Below are positions 1 to 11,855 of a stretch of 64,000 nt of DNA, piece after piece. The position numbers and the translations under genes are program-made. The DNA is taken from positions 1,522,762 through 1,586,761 of the forward strand of contig NC_067123.1 of the NCBI RefSeq assembly GCF_021347895.1. The letters are read 5' to 3'. Source of the DNA: Acanthochromis polyacanthus (taxonomy: Eukaryota; Chordata; Actinopteri; Pomacentridae). The notes under the pieces were generated by a model. It was not told the origin of the DNA. It saw only the letters and a program-made list of their open reading frames with translations, and made no database searches. Position 1 is the stretch's first letter, and each line of letters starts with the position of its first letter.

Positions 1-1555
1 AGTACTGAAAAGCAAAAAAAAACATTTTGACATCACCCATGCCATTTGGAGTAAGAATATCTCAGTAACTACAAATATAACCCTGCTGCTTTTTTGTACA
101 GTGATAGAAGACAGATGGAACTGTCTTGTAGAAAAATTTGGGGTCTCTGGTACCTGTCCCACACTGAGATTTTTGCCACCAAAAATAGCCAATTTAAAAT
201 CTCGTCCAACTTTGGGAGCTCATATTTTCCAAACTGAGGTACCAAGAAAGCTCCAGTTTGCTAAGTTATCACACAAGTTTGTGTAGAATGGAACCCAGGG
301 GTGTTAGAACACTTCTGTGCAGTATTTCTAGTACTTTTAAGGTCCCAAACCCCACTCGTGAGAAGGTGTCTCTTAATTTTTTTATCATTTTTATCAAGCC
401 CCCACGGCCTGCAGAGTGTAGGGAAACACCTGGGGATGTTTGTGGGGCACTAGCTACATGCAGAGGCCTTGTTTACCAACTCACAGCTCTCTGGTATGTC
501 TAGAGGCTGAGAAATAACCACTGAAAGATGCAAAAAACGCTGGCGAGGCTTTTTATAGCCCAAATTCTGAGAATTTCAGACCCCCACAACTCAGAAACTA
601 TTTGAGCTACAGGCCTACAATTTAGCATAGAAAGTACTTTTGTGACTATCTAATGGCAAATTTAGGACTAATTTGAAGATGGTGCAGCAACCACCATCTG
701 GTGAAACCACACGGAATGACCCAACTTCTCCAGAGAGGCGTTCTGTTGCTGACTGACGGTTTTACATTGACAAGAAAATCCGAGCTGATTTGTGGATTTT
801 GCAGCATTTATAATGAAAATATCAGCTGGTTTGTGTTTATTTTGGCCAACGGTCTTGTTGCTGAGCTCATTTGATGCTGCAGCATGTTCAGGAGATTAAT
901 CAGAGGACAGAAAGAAAAGATGAAAAGACAAAGGAGAAACTGTGAGAAATCTGATCTGCTGGAAGGTTAGAGAGAGAAACCATCCTGTAAGAGGAGAGGA
1001 AGTGAAGCCGGTAATTACAGAAAGAGGAAAAAGCTCCTCTTCCTTCACCGTGAACTCGGTTTCACCTCTTTTTCAGCTGCCAAATCCACTCGTTCTCCTC
1101 CTCGTGTCCTTTCATCTGCGGTCCTCCTCAGATCCTCTTTCAGTTTCACTTTCCTTACCCTGAATGTTGCCTTAAACTCCAACTCCCTCCTTCACCTCCT
1201 CCTCTTTTATCTCTTCACAATCGATATGAGCCGAGGCTGTTTGACTCCCAGCAAAGCCTCAAACTCGACCTTTCTTAACTCAGCGCCTCTTTTTGTATTT
1301 TACATCTTTATTATTATTTTTAATGCTTTAAATGGGTTGATGCTGCCGTATTTATCACTCAGAGCGTGACGTCTTTTCATGTAAGAACTGCTCAAACTTT
1401 AGAGACTGTTTTAGTTGCTGAATATTTAGCTTTTATTCAAAATTAACATTTCTTTATTGGGATTATGGTCCGCTATTTTTAATGTTCAGAACTTTTATCA
1501 CAAACTGAAACCAGTTTTAGAAATAGTCACAAAAAAGTAAAAAAAAAAAAAAAAC
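1..1555. other. Non-coding stretch, nothing recognised
   Basis: No coding region, RNA gene or named element is recognisable. Open frames here are short and have no domain character. Composition is ordinary AT-rich intergenic DNA, ending in a short A-run near 1540. Confidence 0.5.
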
Positions 1556-1890
1556 ACAGAATTGGGACCAAAACCTAAACTACTCCTAAAAAAGTCCAAG
1601 ACCCGCCCAAGATCGTCTGAAACCAGGACCAAAATCAAACCTAAACCAGTCCTAAGCATGTTTAGAACCAACCAGAATACAGCCTGAAACCAGTCCTAAA
1701 AAAGTGAAAAACCAGAACCAAAACTGCTCCTACAAGAAAGTCCAGGATCCGCCCCAGACCATCTAAAACCAGTCCTGATCCAGGACCAGTTCCAGAGAAA
1801 AATAAATCCTAAAACAACTTTCAATCACATCCAAAACCAGGGGAACCAAGACTGGAACCAAACAAACCGGTCCCAAAAAAGTTGATAAAC
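1556..1890 (+). repeat. Degenerate ACCAGGACCAAAATC-type tandem repeat
   Basis: Phrases such as AAACCAGGACCAAAATC, AAACCAGTCCTAA and AAAAAGTCCA recur with variable spacing of roughly 20-60 bp. The same phrases appear in reverse complement at about 3940-4195, so the two arrays face each other across about 2 kb. It looks like a decayed minisatellite and has no coding potential. Confidence 0.6.
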
Positions 1891-2595
1891 GAGAGAAACC
1901 ATCAGAAAAAGACGAGGAAAAGAAAAAGGAAAACCCCTCCAGTTAGATGAACACAAACTGTCTGCAGCTCAACACACACCTTCTGTCAGCAGAAATCTGA
2001 CTAGTTTAACACCAAAACGTGTAAAAATAAATGATGCAGAATGCAGTATTTTCACTAAAAAGGCAGTAAAATGTGAGGTATTTGTTTATATGAGCCATAA
2101 ATATTTCAGCTTCAGCTGCCTGGATGCAGAAACTCCGTCCTGATGCTCTGCAGAGCGGTTTGTATTCATTTTAATAACTTTAATGAACTGGAAATGTGTG
2201 TTATTTTGAAAAATGGTGTCAGATTGATTCTATATCAGCAGATATTAAATATTAAAGTGAGTCTGGGCTGGAAGCTGTAATCAGGACGTCCTCGGGAACA
2301 ACAGCAGCTGATGGAATCGACCTTAAAACATCCTCAGACGGATAAACCCTCAATATTCGGTTTTCACCTTAAGCTGCTTCGTGCCCTTTTCAAAACGATG
2401 ATGCACCAAAATGGAGGATTCGTGGTTCTCATGGTGATTAAATGCACGTGTACGAGCACGTGCACGCCCATCACAAATGATGCTGCGGCTCGTTACAACC
2501 ATCTGGACGATATTTAACTCACACTTAGAGGCACACGGAGACGAGTCAGACGGAAAACACAAAAATTCATAAAAACACCGAACACGAAGTCCACT

Positions 2596-2599
<4 letters not shown>
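1891..2599. other. Non-coding stretch, nothing recognised
   Basis: Unique-looking AT-rich sequence with no supported gene or element. Confidence 0.45.

Positions 2600-2650
<51 letters not shown>
2600..2650. repeat. (GT)n microsatellite
   Basis: About 25 uninterrupted GT dinucleotides. The histidine/threonine-rich frame on the other strand is a by-product of this tract. Confidence 0.97.
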
Positions 2651-2651
<1 letters not shown>

Positions 2652-2884
2652 CCGCTACAAACAGCCTGCAGAGACACACACTCTCCGGATAAACACATTT
2701 CTACAGTACAAACACACACTTCATCTGTCTGCTGTTACACAACAATAGAGGGGGAGGCGGGTGAGGAAGACGAGGCAGGAAGAGGAGGTAAAGTCTCAGC
2801 GCTGTCTTCATTCCATCAGGTAGTGGAGGTAAAGCAGAGGTGAAGACGAGCTTTAGAGCAGCAAGAGAAGGAACTAAAAACAAT

Positions 2885-3935
2885 CCTGTATTTAGGTTCT
2901 TCATTAAAGATCGTCTGGAAATGTGTGTTTCAGACAGCTGTGTTAGATTTTCTTTGTATCTTAGTGATAGTCGACTACAGCTGCTGATTCCTCTGAGAAC
3001 CATTAGATCCACTCATTAGCTTTGATGGGAAAGTCTGCATTTATTAGGTTTTTTCATAGATTTATTAAATGTCTTCTGGAAATATGACTAAAAATGTACA
3101 AACAGCATCTTGAATGATGAGTTTTGGTGATTTCAAAGTTGTGTTAATCAGATATTCTTGGTAATCTGAGCTGACTACAGCTGCTGACTCCTGATTAGGG
3201 TGAATAATTGGTAGTTTTTGAATGACTCCTAAAACCTTGAATTTTGGCCCTTTACTAGATTTCTGAAGGTTTTCTGGAAATGTAACAAAATCTGGGTTGT
3301 GAATGTTCAAACAATGGCTTGGATTATGGGTTTTGGTGATGTAGAAAGTTGTGTAGATCAGATTTTCTTCTACTACAGCTGCTGACTCCTTAGGATGAGG
3401 TTAATTGGTAGTTCTTGTAAAAAGTCCAATAATTTGGTCCAACTTTGAAGGCGTGCAAAGTCTAGAATGTCCAATGACTCCTAGAACTCTGAATTTTGGT
3501 TCTTCTATAGACTTCTAAAGGTTTCCTGGAAATATGACAAAATGTAGGTCATAAATATACAAACAGGAACTTTGACTATCAGTTTTGATGACGTAGAAAG
3601 TTGTGTTTAGCTAATTTTCTTAGTTTCATGACCTCTTAACTTCTTGTGCATGATTTCAGTCGACTACAGCTGCTGACTCCTTATGATGAGGTTAATAACT
3701 GGTAGTTTTTGTAGGAAGTCCAATGATTTGATTCAACTTGAAAGATGTGCAATGTGTAGCGTTTCTAATGACTCCTAGAATCAGAATTTTGGTTCCCTCT
3801 AGAACTACGACTAGATCTGTTGGGTCAAAAATATACATACTTCAGCTTTGATTATTAGTTTTGGTAATTTAGAAAGTTGTGTTTATCAGATATTCTTTGG
3901 TGAATTCAGTCGACTGCAGCTGCTGACTCCTGACT
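2885..3935. repeat. Imperfect tandem repeat, about 200-290 bp period
   Basis: The phrase ACTACAGCTGCTGA recurs at about 2973, 3173, 3372, 3662 and (as ACTGCAGCTGCTGA) 3912. Each copy is followed by a similar body with AGAAAGTTGTGT, TTTTCTGGAAAT and GACTCCTA. Spacings are about 200, 200, 289 and 249 bp, the longer units carrying an extra segment with GTCCAATGATTTG. It is an imperfect 4-5 copy tandem repeat with no open frame across copies. Confidence 0.75.
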
Positions 3936-3939
3936 CCTA

Positions 3940-4195
3940 CAGGAGGTTTGATTTTGGTCCTGGTCTGAGGTCTTTTTAGGACTGTCTTGAGCAGGTCTTG
4001 GACTTTTTATTTAGGAATTTATGAGGAGATTTTGTACTGGCTTTTAAGGACTGGTTTAGGACCGTTTCTAAAACTGGTTTCAGGCTGGATTCTGACCTCA
4101 TTATTTAGGCCTGGTTTCGGTTTGATTTTGGTCCTGGTTTTAGACCTTTGTGGGACTGCTTCAGGACTATCTTGCACAGATTTTTAAGGAGTCAG
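3940..4195 (-). repeat. Inverted counterpart of the 1556-1890 degenerate repeat
   Basis: GGTTTGATTTTGGTCCTGGT and GGACTGGTTTAGGACC are reverse complements of phrases at 1556-1890. The pair flanks the 200-290-bp tandem repeat and could in principle form a large stem, though similarity is only partial. Confidence 0.55.
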
Positions 4196-6745
4196 AATAA
4201 ACTATAATATTGAAACCAGAACAATCAAATTGAGGAGGAAATTGATGAATTGAACCAAATATTAACATTTCTGTTTGTATATTTTTGATATTTGTATGTA
4301 AAACAACTTAAACCTGCATTCTGTCTAACAGCCAGCAGGGGCGACTCTTCTGTTTGTAATTATCTGGAAGTCTACAATAAAATACCCAACTTCTCCTTTG
4401 ATTTATTACCAAGATAAACATTTTTCTAATGAGTTTTTGGTCTCAGTTGCTCCTTTCAAGACTTTTTGAACACAACATAGTGTTAATTTGCTCAATTATG
4501 GCCAAATTTAGAGGAAAATAGACGACAAGATCCTGATATTTTTGGACTAGAAACTTTCAAGTAGATGATACAAAGCCTGTAAATATGAGAGCAACCAACC
4601 TCTGGATTCCTGCTTGTTTGTTTTTTGGCATTATTTCATTTTGACACAAACTGCAATACGGTGCTCCTATATGTGTAACATGTGTGGATGTACACGCGTG
4701 TTCTACATCAGAATGTTTTTAGATATTTTTTTATATATGCTTAGTTGTTGCTTTGTTATTTATCTTTTTGGTTTTATTATTGCGATCTCCAGTTATGCAG
4801 AGCTGTAAAATGTTCGTCTCCAGCCCAAAGTTAACGTTGCTTTGGTTTGACAAGAAAGTCTTTTATTTTGTAGTTTCAAAAGACCAACAGCTTCAAAATG
4901 CTGTTTACCAAACCAATGGGTGATGTTCCAGTTGCTACTTCTATCCATTTTCTGGGTTAAATGTCTAAAACATCCTTTTAGTTGGTAGTTTCCAAAACAA
5001 CACGTGTTTCTAAAGGTTCCTTTTTGTTCAAAGCACTGAAACATCAATTAAAGACAAGAAGTTCAAGAAGAACAAAAGCGACAGATTAGAGGATTCCACC
5101 GGGGAAAAGTGTGGTTTTAATGGGATATAAACTTAAAAACACTAAATTAGTGCTTCAATTAATGAAACCTTTGGGGAAACAGCCTCAACAAAGACTCTGC
5201 TGGTTTTCATTTATTTCTGAGGTCAAAGCAGAGAAATGCAAAGAATCAGTTTGTTAAAGCAGGAGAGCCGATGATTTCACCAGCAGACGACTCAAACAAA
5301 CAGGGTTTAAATCACCGTCCTGCTTTCATTCATTAAACTAACAGCTGCCATAAATCCAGCCGGAGCTGCAGCCCATGTCGGTCTGATGACAGAAAACACC
5401 TGGACAGGTACAAGTTTACCTCCAGCAGCAGCTTCACACAAACACAGTGAACCCAAAACAGATTTACAGCATTTTAAACCCAGACTGGACTTAAAGCACT
5501 AAAAAACAAATAACAGTGGACCGATGATGATGCACAGCTCCGTTAGTTAGAGTAAAATGGTTTATAATTGGGAAATAAAACTTAGGAAAGTCATAGTAAA
5601 ACAAAAAGCAGGAAACAATCCGCAATAAATTAGAATTAAATCGATGTAAAGCTGCAATAACTGAATATTTTTAGTGCATTTTGTCACATAGGATGTTTAG
5701 CTGACACATAATAAAGTGTAATGTCTGAAATAAAACTTATTTTCTAAAAGTAATATTTTAAAAAAATCTGTAAAAATATAATTTAAACATCCGCTGTAAA
5801 AGAAAAAAACATTTCCCGTTTGTTGAAAGTTTGTCATTTTTGAAAGCAAATTTCTATATTTCAAACTATAGAATTATTTTACTACTATTTGTCATTATTC
5901 AAAAGAAAACACCTGCATGTTACAATGATTACTTATTTAACAAAATGACTAAAACTGTAAAAAAAAAATAGATAAATAATTTTAGAACATTTTTTAAAGA
6001 AAAAAGCACCAATCCACAAACATCAGTCTAATTGTTTTAGTATTCTTTTACTGTAGTTATTTTTAATGATTATTTCTCTGATTTTAAAGGTAAAAATGAC
6101 TGAAATACATAAAAAATTACTTTTTAAATGAAAACAAAAATTAGCATTTTTTAAACAGATTTGTGTTTTTACAGAATTTTACTGTAAAACGCTGATTTAA
6201 CCAAATTTATATTTAAATTACTACATTTATTATTTTAAAATGTAAAAAGCTGTGAACTGCAGACATAACATTAATTTGAAAAAGTGTCCTAAAAATTAAT
6301 CATCCAGAATAAAACTTTATTTATTTAAATGCATAAAAGCCCTAAAACAACATTTAAATTACGTATATTTGTAGAATTTTATTCAAAGATGGGCACAGAT
6401 GACACATTTTTTCTATTAAATCTATTTTTAGAAACCGAAGGAAATAATTTACTTCTACTTAACGTAGCTGAGTTATGTAACTTTTTACATATTAATGGTC
6501 TTTTTTAGTTTTTATTCCAAAACATAAATAGATTTTTACCATTTTAACTATATTTCATTAGAATTTAACTTCATTTACGTATACAGTATTTTACAGCAGC
6601 AGAGACAACTTTCCTTATTTATCTACTTTGACCTACCTGATAAGCAGAAAACTTCATATCTGACAATATTAATTTTAATATTCTTAAGTGACAGAATATT
6701 GACTTAACGATGTGTTTTGGGGTGGAAGTGCATGAGAGTAACGCT
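4196..6745. other. AT-rich non-coding stretch, nothing recognised
   Basis: 2.5 kb of AT-rich DNA, strongest at about 5650-6560, without a supported gene. A GCCAGCAGGGGCGAC stretch near 4331 slightly resembles a CTCF core but also occurs in common fish repeats, so it is not called. Open frames are short and without domain character. Confidence 0.5.
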
Positions 6746-6749
6746 GAAT

Positions 6750-7820
6750 GTCCACTAGCTGTGATTTCCCCACACATCAAAGCACCGCATCTAAAAATAA
6801 AACATACATAAATAAATCTCACGGCCGGTGGGCGGTCACTAGTGGACCACAGCGTGGTCACTGACCGAGCTTTCAGCTGACAGTCCAGCAGATGAGTCTG
6901 ATAAACTCAGCGGCTGGACCACAAACTTTCCCTTTTATTTCTAAAACACTGATGGTTACCATGTGTGCTCAGATCCAGCTGGTAGAAGCTTCTCCTCCAC
7001 AGTGAACTGTGTTCAACACCTTCTTTAAGCTGCTTTCCTCCCCTGATTGGACAAACGCATCGACTCGGGCGCTGGTCTGCTCCTGGATTTCAAACCGGAC
7101 CAACATGGCGGCTCGGCTGCAAACTTTGTCTATTATTACAAAAACACTTCAGGGAAAAGTGTTTCTGAAATCATTTGAGGAGAGAAATAAGCTGCAGCAG
7201 CTGAATGTGTCCTGGTTTTATTTCACTGATGGTTAGTTTAGATGTTTGAGGACAGTTTCAGGATGTGTGGAATCTCTGCATGCTGGAGTCCAGTCTATGT
7301 AAATGAGCTGCAGGTAAACACACCTGATCACAGCTGGAAACACCCCACATGTGGCATTCTGGTCCGGGTGTGGTGCGTTTCCATCTGTGATCCGGTGTGT
7401 TTACCTGCAGCTCATTTGCACAAAGTAGACTGGACTTCTACTTTATGCAAATGAGCTGCAGCGTGCAGAGATCCCACACATCCTGAAACTGTCCTCAAAC
7501 TTCTAAACTAACCATCAGCGAAATAAAACCAGGACAGATTCAGCTGCTGCAGATTATTTCTCTCCTCAGATGCGTTCAGAAACACTTTTACCTGAAGTGT
7601 TTTTGAAATCAAAGGCAAAGTTTGTGGCCGAGCCGCTGTGTTTATCCGACATGCTGCTGGACAGTCCAGCTGAAAGCTCGATCATGTGACCACGTAGTGA
7701 CCTGCTGTTGCTGCAGCGCTGTCATGTGACCATGCTGTGGTCCGCTAGTGACCGCCTGCTGGCCGTGTGATGTTCAGATACTGTGCTTTGCTGTGTGGGG
7801 AAATCACATCTAGTGGACAC
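6750..7820. mobile_element. About 1.1-kb foldback (long inverted repeat) element
   Basis: The left arm (about 6750-7341) and right arm (7378-7820) are near-complementary over most of their length, separated by about 36 bp. Visible pairs are GTCCACTAG...TGATTTCCCCACAC on the left against GTGTGGGGAAATCACA...CTAGTGGAC on the right, GAGCTTTCAGCTG against CAGCTGAAAGCTC, and TTTGAGGACAGTTTCAGGAT against ATCCTGAAACTGTCCTCAAA. The left arm is longer because of extra sequence near 6790-6815 and 6935-7040. Arms this long with almost no spacer are typical of foldback or non-autonomous TIR transposons. No transposase is present and no clear target duplication was found, so the superfamily is unassigned. 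Confidence 0.75.
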
Positions 7821-7824
7821 CCAC

Positions 7825-8690
7825 CTTTAGCCTCTTTTGTGTGTTTTTGTTTGCAAAGACAGCAGTTAATGATAAAAACGACATTTTTAAGTCTTAACAT
7901 CAACTTACTGACTTAAATTCCATTTTTTGCACATTAGTTTCTCATATTATTGGTCATTCTTGTTTTTTGCACCAAAAATGCTTCAAGTTTTCTATTTTTT
8001 ACCAATATTTTGGAGAAACTTTGCACCACTGTTAGGATTTAGCTGCATTTTCACCATAATTTATTACAATAAAAGGCATAATTTAAACTAACTTATATGC
8101 AGAAGATCATCTATCCCACATGTAAACATATTTTTAATATTGTTCAGTGGAAGAACGTGGAGTTTCAGTGATTTATTATTTGATAACAGGCAGATTGAAG
8201 CTCTCAGTCTCACTTCTAGTGTTTGATTGCAGATGTTTTGATCAGTTTACACTTTTATTTGTCTCTCTGTCAGTCTGTTTGGCCTTTTCTCTTTATTTTC
8301 TGCCTTTCGTTCTCTTCTCTCTGACATTTGGTCTGTGTTGCAGATATTCTGCTGCTTCCTGTTTCCATCTCAGAGGGATTAATGTGACCTTTCTGTGCTG
8401 TCAATCATCATCTGCTGCCATTGGAGACGATCTATCAGGAAGATGACGGCTTCATACAGGTGCAGGAAGCAGCTACCAGAACAACCACCAAATTACACCC
8501 AGATACCTACCGAACTGCAACCAAACTACAACCAGATACCAACCAAACAACCATAAACCAGACAACAACTAAATAAAAACCAAACAACAACCAAACAGCT
8601 ACTCGACCAAAAAAATATAATTGTTTTATTTACTGGAAAACAACAAGCTAAAACTGAACTCACTGTCAAATTAGAAATAACATGTTGTCT
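7825..8690. other. Non-coding stretch; short AACCA-rich patch
   Basis: Nothing gene-like is supported. 8465-8610 is a small low-complexity patch built on ACCAAACAACAACC-type phrases. Confidence 0.45.
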
Positions 8691-8812
8691 CTAGACAGAC
8701 TGGTGACCTGTCCAGGGTGTCCCCTGCCTTCAGTCAGCTGAGATAGACTCCAGCACCCCCCATGACCCTAGTGAGGATAAAGTGGTGTATAGAGAATGGA
8801 TGGATGTTGTCT
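8691..8812 (+). mobile_element. 3' tail of a tRNA-derived SINE (partial)
   Basis: GACTGGTGACCTGTCCAGGG through ATGACCCTAGTGAGGATAAA to GGATGGATG is the same 3' tail, in the opposite orientation, as the full SINEs at 52291-52676 and 55594-55959. The tRNA-related head with A and B boxes is absent, as in a 5'-truncated insertion. Confidence 0.85.
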
Positions 8813-9285
8813 CCATAATATAATGACACTTTCACTGTATTTATGAGCCATTCCACAACATCTCTAACTGTGTTCTTTAATCACTGCTGCAGACTAAAAA
8901 CAGCTCAACTGACTTCTGCCAGCGTAGTAAACCGTGTGTGTTTAACTTCATTGCTTTAATTGGATCCTGCTAAGACACTCTCTGATCTCTGCTGTTGGAT
9001 GTGCAGCTAAATAAAATAAAATAATAATTTAAAATGATGTCGTTATTGTAGAACTGTTTGTCGCTGCGTTTCTGTTTAGCATCTCCGTTTCCACAAACTC
9101 ACCTGTTTCTGATGTTTTATTCTTCCAGCAGCATCCCTTCCTCCCTACTTCAGGTGTTTCCTGTTTGGTCCTGGAGGACTTCCTGACTGATCATCCAGAA
9201 AGATGTTATCTTCTGACTCACATTAGGACTTCTGAGAGAATCTTGTCTGTCTCCGTTCTTCTGTTAAACTGCTGAGGGACTTTGA
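8813..9285. other. Non-coding stretch, nothing recognised
   Basis: No supported gene or element. Confidence 0.45.
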
Positions 9286-9289
9286 CCAT

Positions 9290-9690
9290 CTCGCCTGGAT
9301 TGACCTCCATCATCACCACCATCATCACCACCATTATGCTCATCATCATCATCATCACCAACTCCATCATTATCACCATCATCTTTCATCATCATCTCCA
9401 TCATTACCATTACCATCTTCATTTTTATCTTCATCACCATCGTTTCACCATCATCATTTTCATCATCACCATCACCACAATCGTTGCACCATCATCATCA
9501 TCTCCATCATCATCACCACCATCATTCACCATCATCATTTTCATCATCACCATCATAATCTTTCATCTTCATCACATCATTTTTATCTTCATCACCATCA
9601 TCATCACCACCACCATCATCATCCTTCATCTTCATCACCATCATCATCGTTTCATCATAATCTTTCATCTTCGTCACCATCATCTTTGAC
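9290..9690. repeat. Interrupted (ATC)n / CATCATCACC low-complexity tract
   Basis: About 400 bp of CAT, CAC and ATC triplets with TTT interruptions. It yields a histidine/isoleucine-rich open frame that is a by-product of the triplet composition. Confidence 0.95.
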
Positions 9691-9739
9691 CTTCATCCTC
9701 TTGTTGACTTCCTTTTCCCTCCATTATTAACCACGCCTG

Positions 9740-10040
9740 ACAAACGTCAGCGGGGTTACTGCATTCGGTGTGGTATCTGGCTGGGTAAGTATGTATGCAT
9801 GTATGTATGTATGTCCGGTCAGATATCTCTGCAAGTGCTGAAGTCAGGATACTCAAACTTGGCACTGAAGATCAGTCTAAGGTCCCCTGCTCAGTTGTGG
9901 AGTTACAGGTCAGCAGATCAAGTAGGAAGGGAGATATGTACGATGATCAAAATTGATACATATTGCATCATTTGTATAGGGAGGACAGGGTTTAAGCCAG
10001 TAGAGGGCGTGGTTCTGCCCTCTACTGAGGGCTCATCTAG
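9740..10040 (+). mobile_element. Helitron-like 3' end (candidate)
   Basis: The 3' boundary fits the structural rules for Helitrons. An 11-bp stem (CAGTAGAGGGC at 9998-10008 and GCCCTCTACTG at 10017-10027, 8-nt loop) is followed nine bases later by CTAG at 10037-10040 and then T. Helitrons typically end in CTRR, 10-12 bases after a hairpin, and insert between A and T. A (GTAT)n patch lies at about 9785-9813. No Rep/helicase coding sequence is present and the 5' TC terminus was not located, so this is at most a non-autonomous or truncated copy. Confidence 0.5.
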
Positions 10041-10044
10041 TTCC

Positions 10045-11040
10045 ATCTTCACTCTGGTCTCTTTAAATTACATCCAACATCTCATTAGTTTGCTCTTTTA
10101 CACTGTTTTAGCTCCTTTTATTGTATTTAAACGTGTTATTTTATAGATATTTGCTGTTATTTCAAGGGAAAATTTAGTATATTAAAGATTTAGAAATGGT
10201 AGCTGATATTTAAGTGATTTTCCCTGATAATATCTCATAAAATCTGTATTTATTTACACCTTCACTGTGCAAAACTATTAAAATCTAAAAATCAGAAGAT
10301 ATAGCATTTTCCACTGTATAAAAAAACATAGTTAAAGGTATTTAACTGTATTTTTCAGAGAAAGCTCATTATTTTGCACCATTTGACCACAAAATCCTAT
10401 ATTTATTCATTTAAACCACTCATAGCCAGCATTTCTCTTTATTCATTTATTTTGTTTCAGCAAGAAACACTTCATAAATACTTGCTATTTATTGACAGAA
10501 AAATATTATGAGATATATTAACTAGGCTCTTGTTTCATTACATTATGACAGATAAATATATAGTCTAAAACTTTTACAACATTTGGTAGAAAAATGTGAA
10601 CATTTTAGATTTAAAACAAACAAAATATGAAATTGTGATTCAGATATTTGCTGCTATATAAAAGAAAAAAAAGTCCAGTAAGAAGCGAAAACTGGTCCAA
10701 CGGTATAAAGTTTATTTTACAGATACTCCTCATTTAGTGTTCCATTTGGTTCTTATTATATTACAGACAAAATCATAGAAAATAACCGTTTCCTGGATCC
10801 ATGCTTCAATTGATGCTCATCTTGTTAAGTAGGAAAGCCAGAGAACCCAAACACAGACTCACAGAAAGATTTATTTTACCAAATAACTAAACCATCACAT
10901 AAAGAGAGAACTGAACTGGGGGGAAAGACTCTGCAAAACTACTGAAACTCTACAAGCCAACTCTGAGAAGACAAAAACAGAAGTCTACAAAACTGAACTG
11001 AAATAACCAAACTAAGCTAAAGAGAGATACTCACAATAAG
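10045..11040. other. AT-rich stretch with dispersed GATATTTGCTGTTATTT-type motif
   Basis: No gene. GATATTTGCTGTTATTT occurs near 10146 and a related copy near 10642. Further relatives lie near 30121, 30536 and 46597. This suggests an old AT-rich dispersed repeat. Confidence 0.45.
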
Positions 11041-11049
11041 GAGGAACTG

Positions 11050-11624
11050 TAGCCTAGCCGCGCTAGACAACCCACAGCAACGAATTTAATTCTCTGCCAG
11101 GGTGGGTCTAGTTACCCTCCATAAGGCTCGAGGCTGGATTCTCCTAAAACTGGCCGGACCAATCACCATGAAGTGTAGAGTCAGAAGGCGGGCGTAACTA
11201 AGTGACGACAGAGGCGTGACGATTCTGACAGAAACAACCGGCGCACAATAAACAGTTATCTTTGGACTCGGCTTTGGCCACAGCCCTTAAAGATTTGAAG
11301 CTAAAATTCAACTTGAAAGATAAACAAAGGACGGCACTGAAGTGTTTCATTGAGAAGAAAGACGTATTTGGACTTATGCCGACGGGATATGGCAAATCCT
11401 TAATATACCAGTTGGCTCCGCTGGTTGGGAAGCTAATGGGACTTAGCCACAATCCGCCGGTGCTCTAGGAACTCCGTCAGCCTATTCGTTGCACTGATTG
11501 GTTGTATACCTACCCAATTGCTGCAGAGGGATTTGATAGACAACCTTTTAGCCCGCCTCCCTCCCTGTCGAGCTTCCCTAGACCCTTGTGCCGTCAGAAA
11601 CATGGATGTAGCATGGCTAGGCTA
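11050..11624 (+). mobile_element. 575-bp TIR element carrying a RecQ-like helicase exon fragment
   Basis: The element starts TAGCCTAGCCGCGCTA and ends with the complement of TAGCCTAGCCATGCTA, giving 16-bp inverted ends with two mismatches. It is flanked by GAGGAACTG (11041-11049) and GGGGAACTG (11625-11633), a 9-bp direct repeat with one mismatch that fits a target-site duplication. GGGTCTAG-type sub-terminal motifs also face each other. Inside is the fragment described at 11262-11459. The structure suggests an internal-deletion derivative of a larger transposon whose coding region began with a RecQ-like helicase. The superfamily is not assigned; 9-bp duplications are usual for Mutator-like elements, but helicase cargo is not a known trait of those. 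Confidence 0.65.
11262..11459 (+). pseudogene. RecQ-like helicase N-terminal exon fragment (copy 1)
   Basis: The translated frame contains MPTGYGKSLIYQLAPL, the motif I (Walker A) region of RecQ-type superfamily 2 DNA helicases, where the lysine of GKS contacts ATP phosphate. It is preceded by a LKDKQRTALKCF stretch resembling the Q-motif area of this family. Only about 65 residues remain; motifs Ia to VI are absent. The helicase-like part stops at CCG|GTGCTC (GT at 11460), which could be a splice donor in phase 0; read through, the frame ends two codons later. No ATG start is evident in the upstream frame. Walker A is intact here, unlike in copy 2. With two such copies inside repetitive DNA, I infer transposon cargo rather than a host helicase exon. 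Confidence 0.7.
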
Positions 11625-11639
11625 GGGGAACTGACAACC

Positions 11640-11830
11640 GAGGAGGAAACAGGCTGGAGAAAATCCATGAACTGACAATGACGACAGAGTCCAAGAGGAA
11701 GAATCCAGGACAGGAGAAAGCAGCAGAGTCCATGAGGAGGGAAACCAGGATGGGAGAAAGCAGCAGAGTCCAAGAGGCTGAAGCAGGTTTGGTAGGAACA
11801 GAATCTGTGATCCAACAGGGACTGAGTGAA
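11640..11830. repeat. Short imperfect tandem repeat
   Basis: AGGAGAAAGCAGCAGAGTCCA and similar blocks recur two to three times at about 50-bp spacing, immediately right of the TIR element. Confidence 0.4.
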
Positions 11831-11855
11831 AGAGCAGAGTTTAAATAGTGAACAG

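Noticed and set aside
4325..4350. GCCAGCAGGGGCGAC and, at 9997, CCAGTAGAGGGCG as CTCF sites
   Set aside because: The first lacks a base of the core and matches a common fish repeat phrase; the second is explained by the Helitron-like hairpin.
9282..9689. Histidine-rich 135-codon frame
   Set aside because: Composed of ATC/CAC triplets of a low-complexity tract; no start context or domain.
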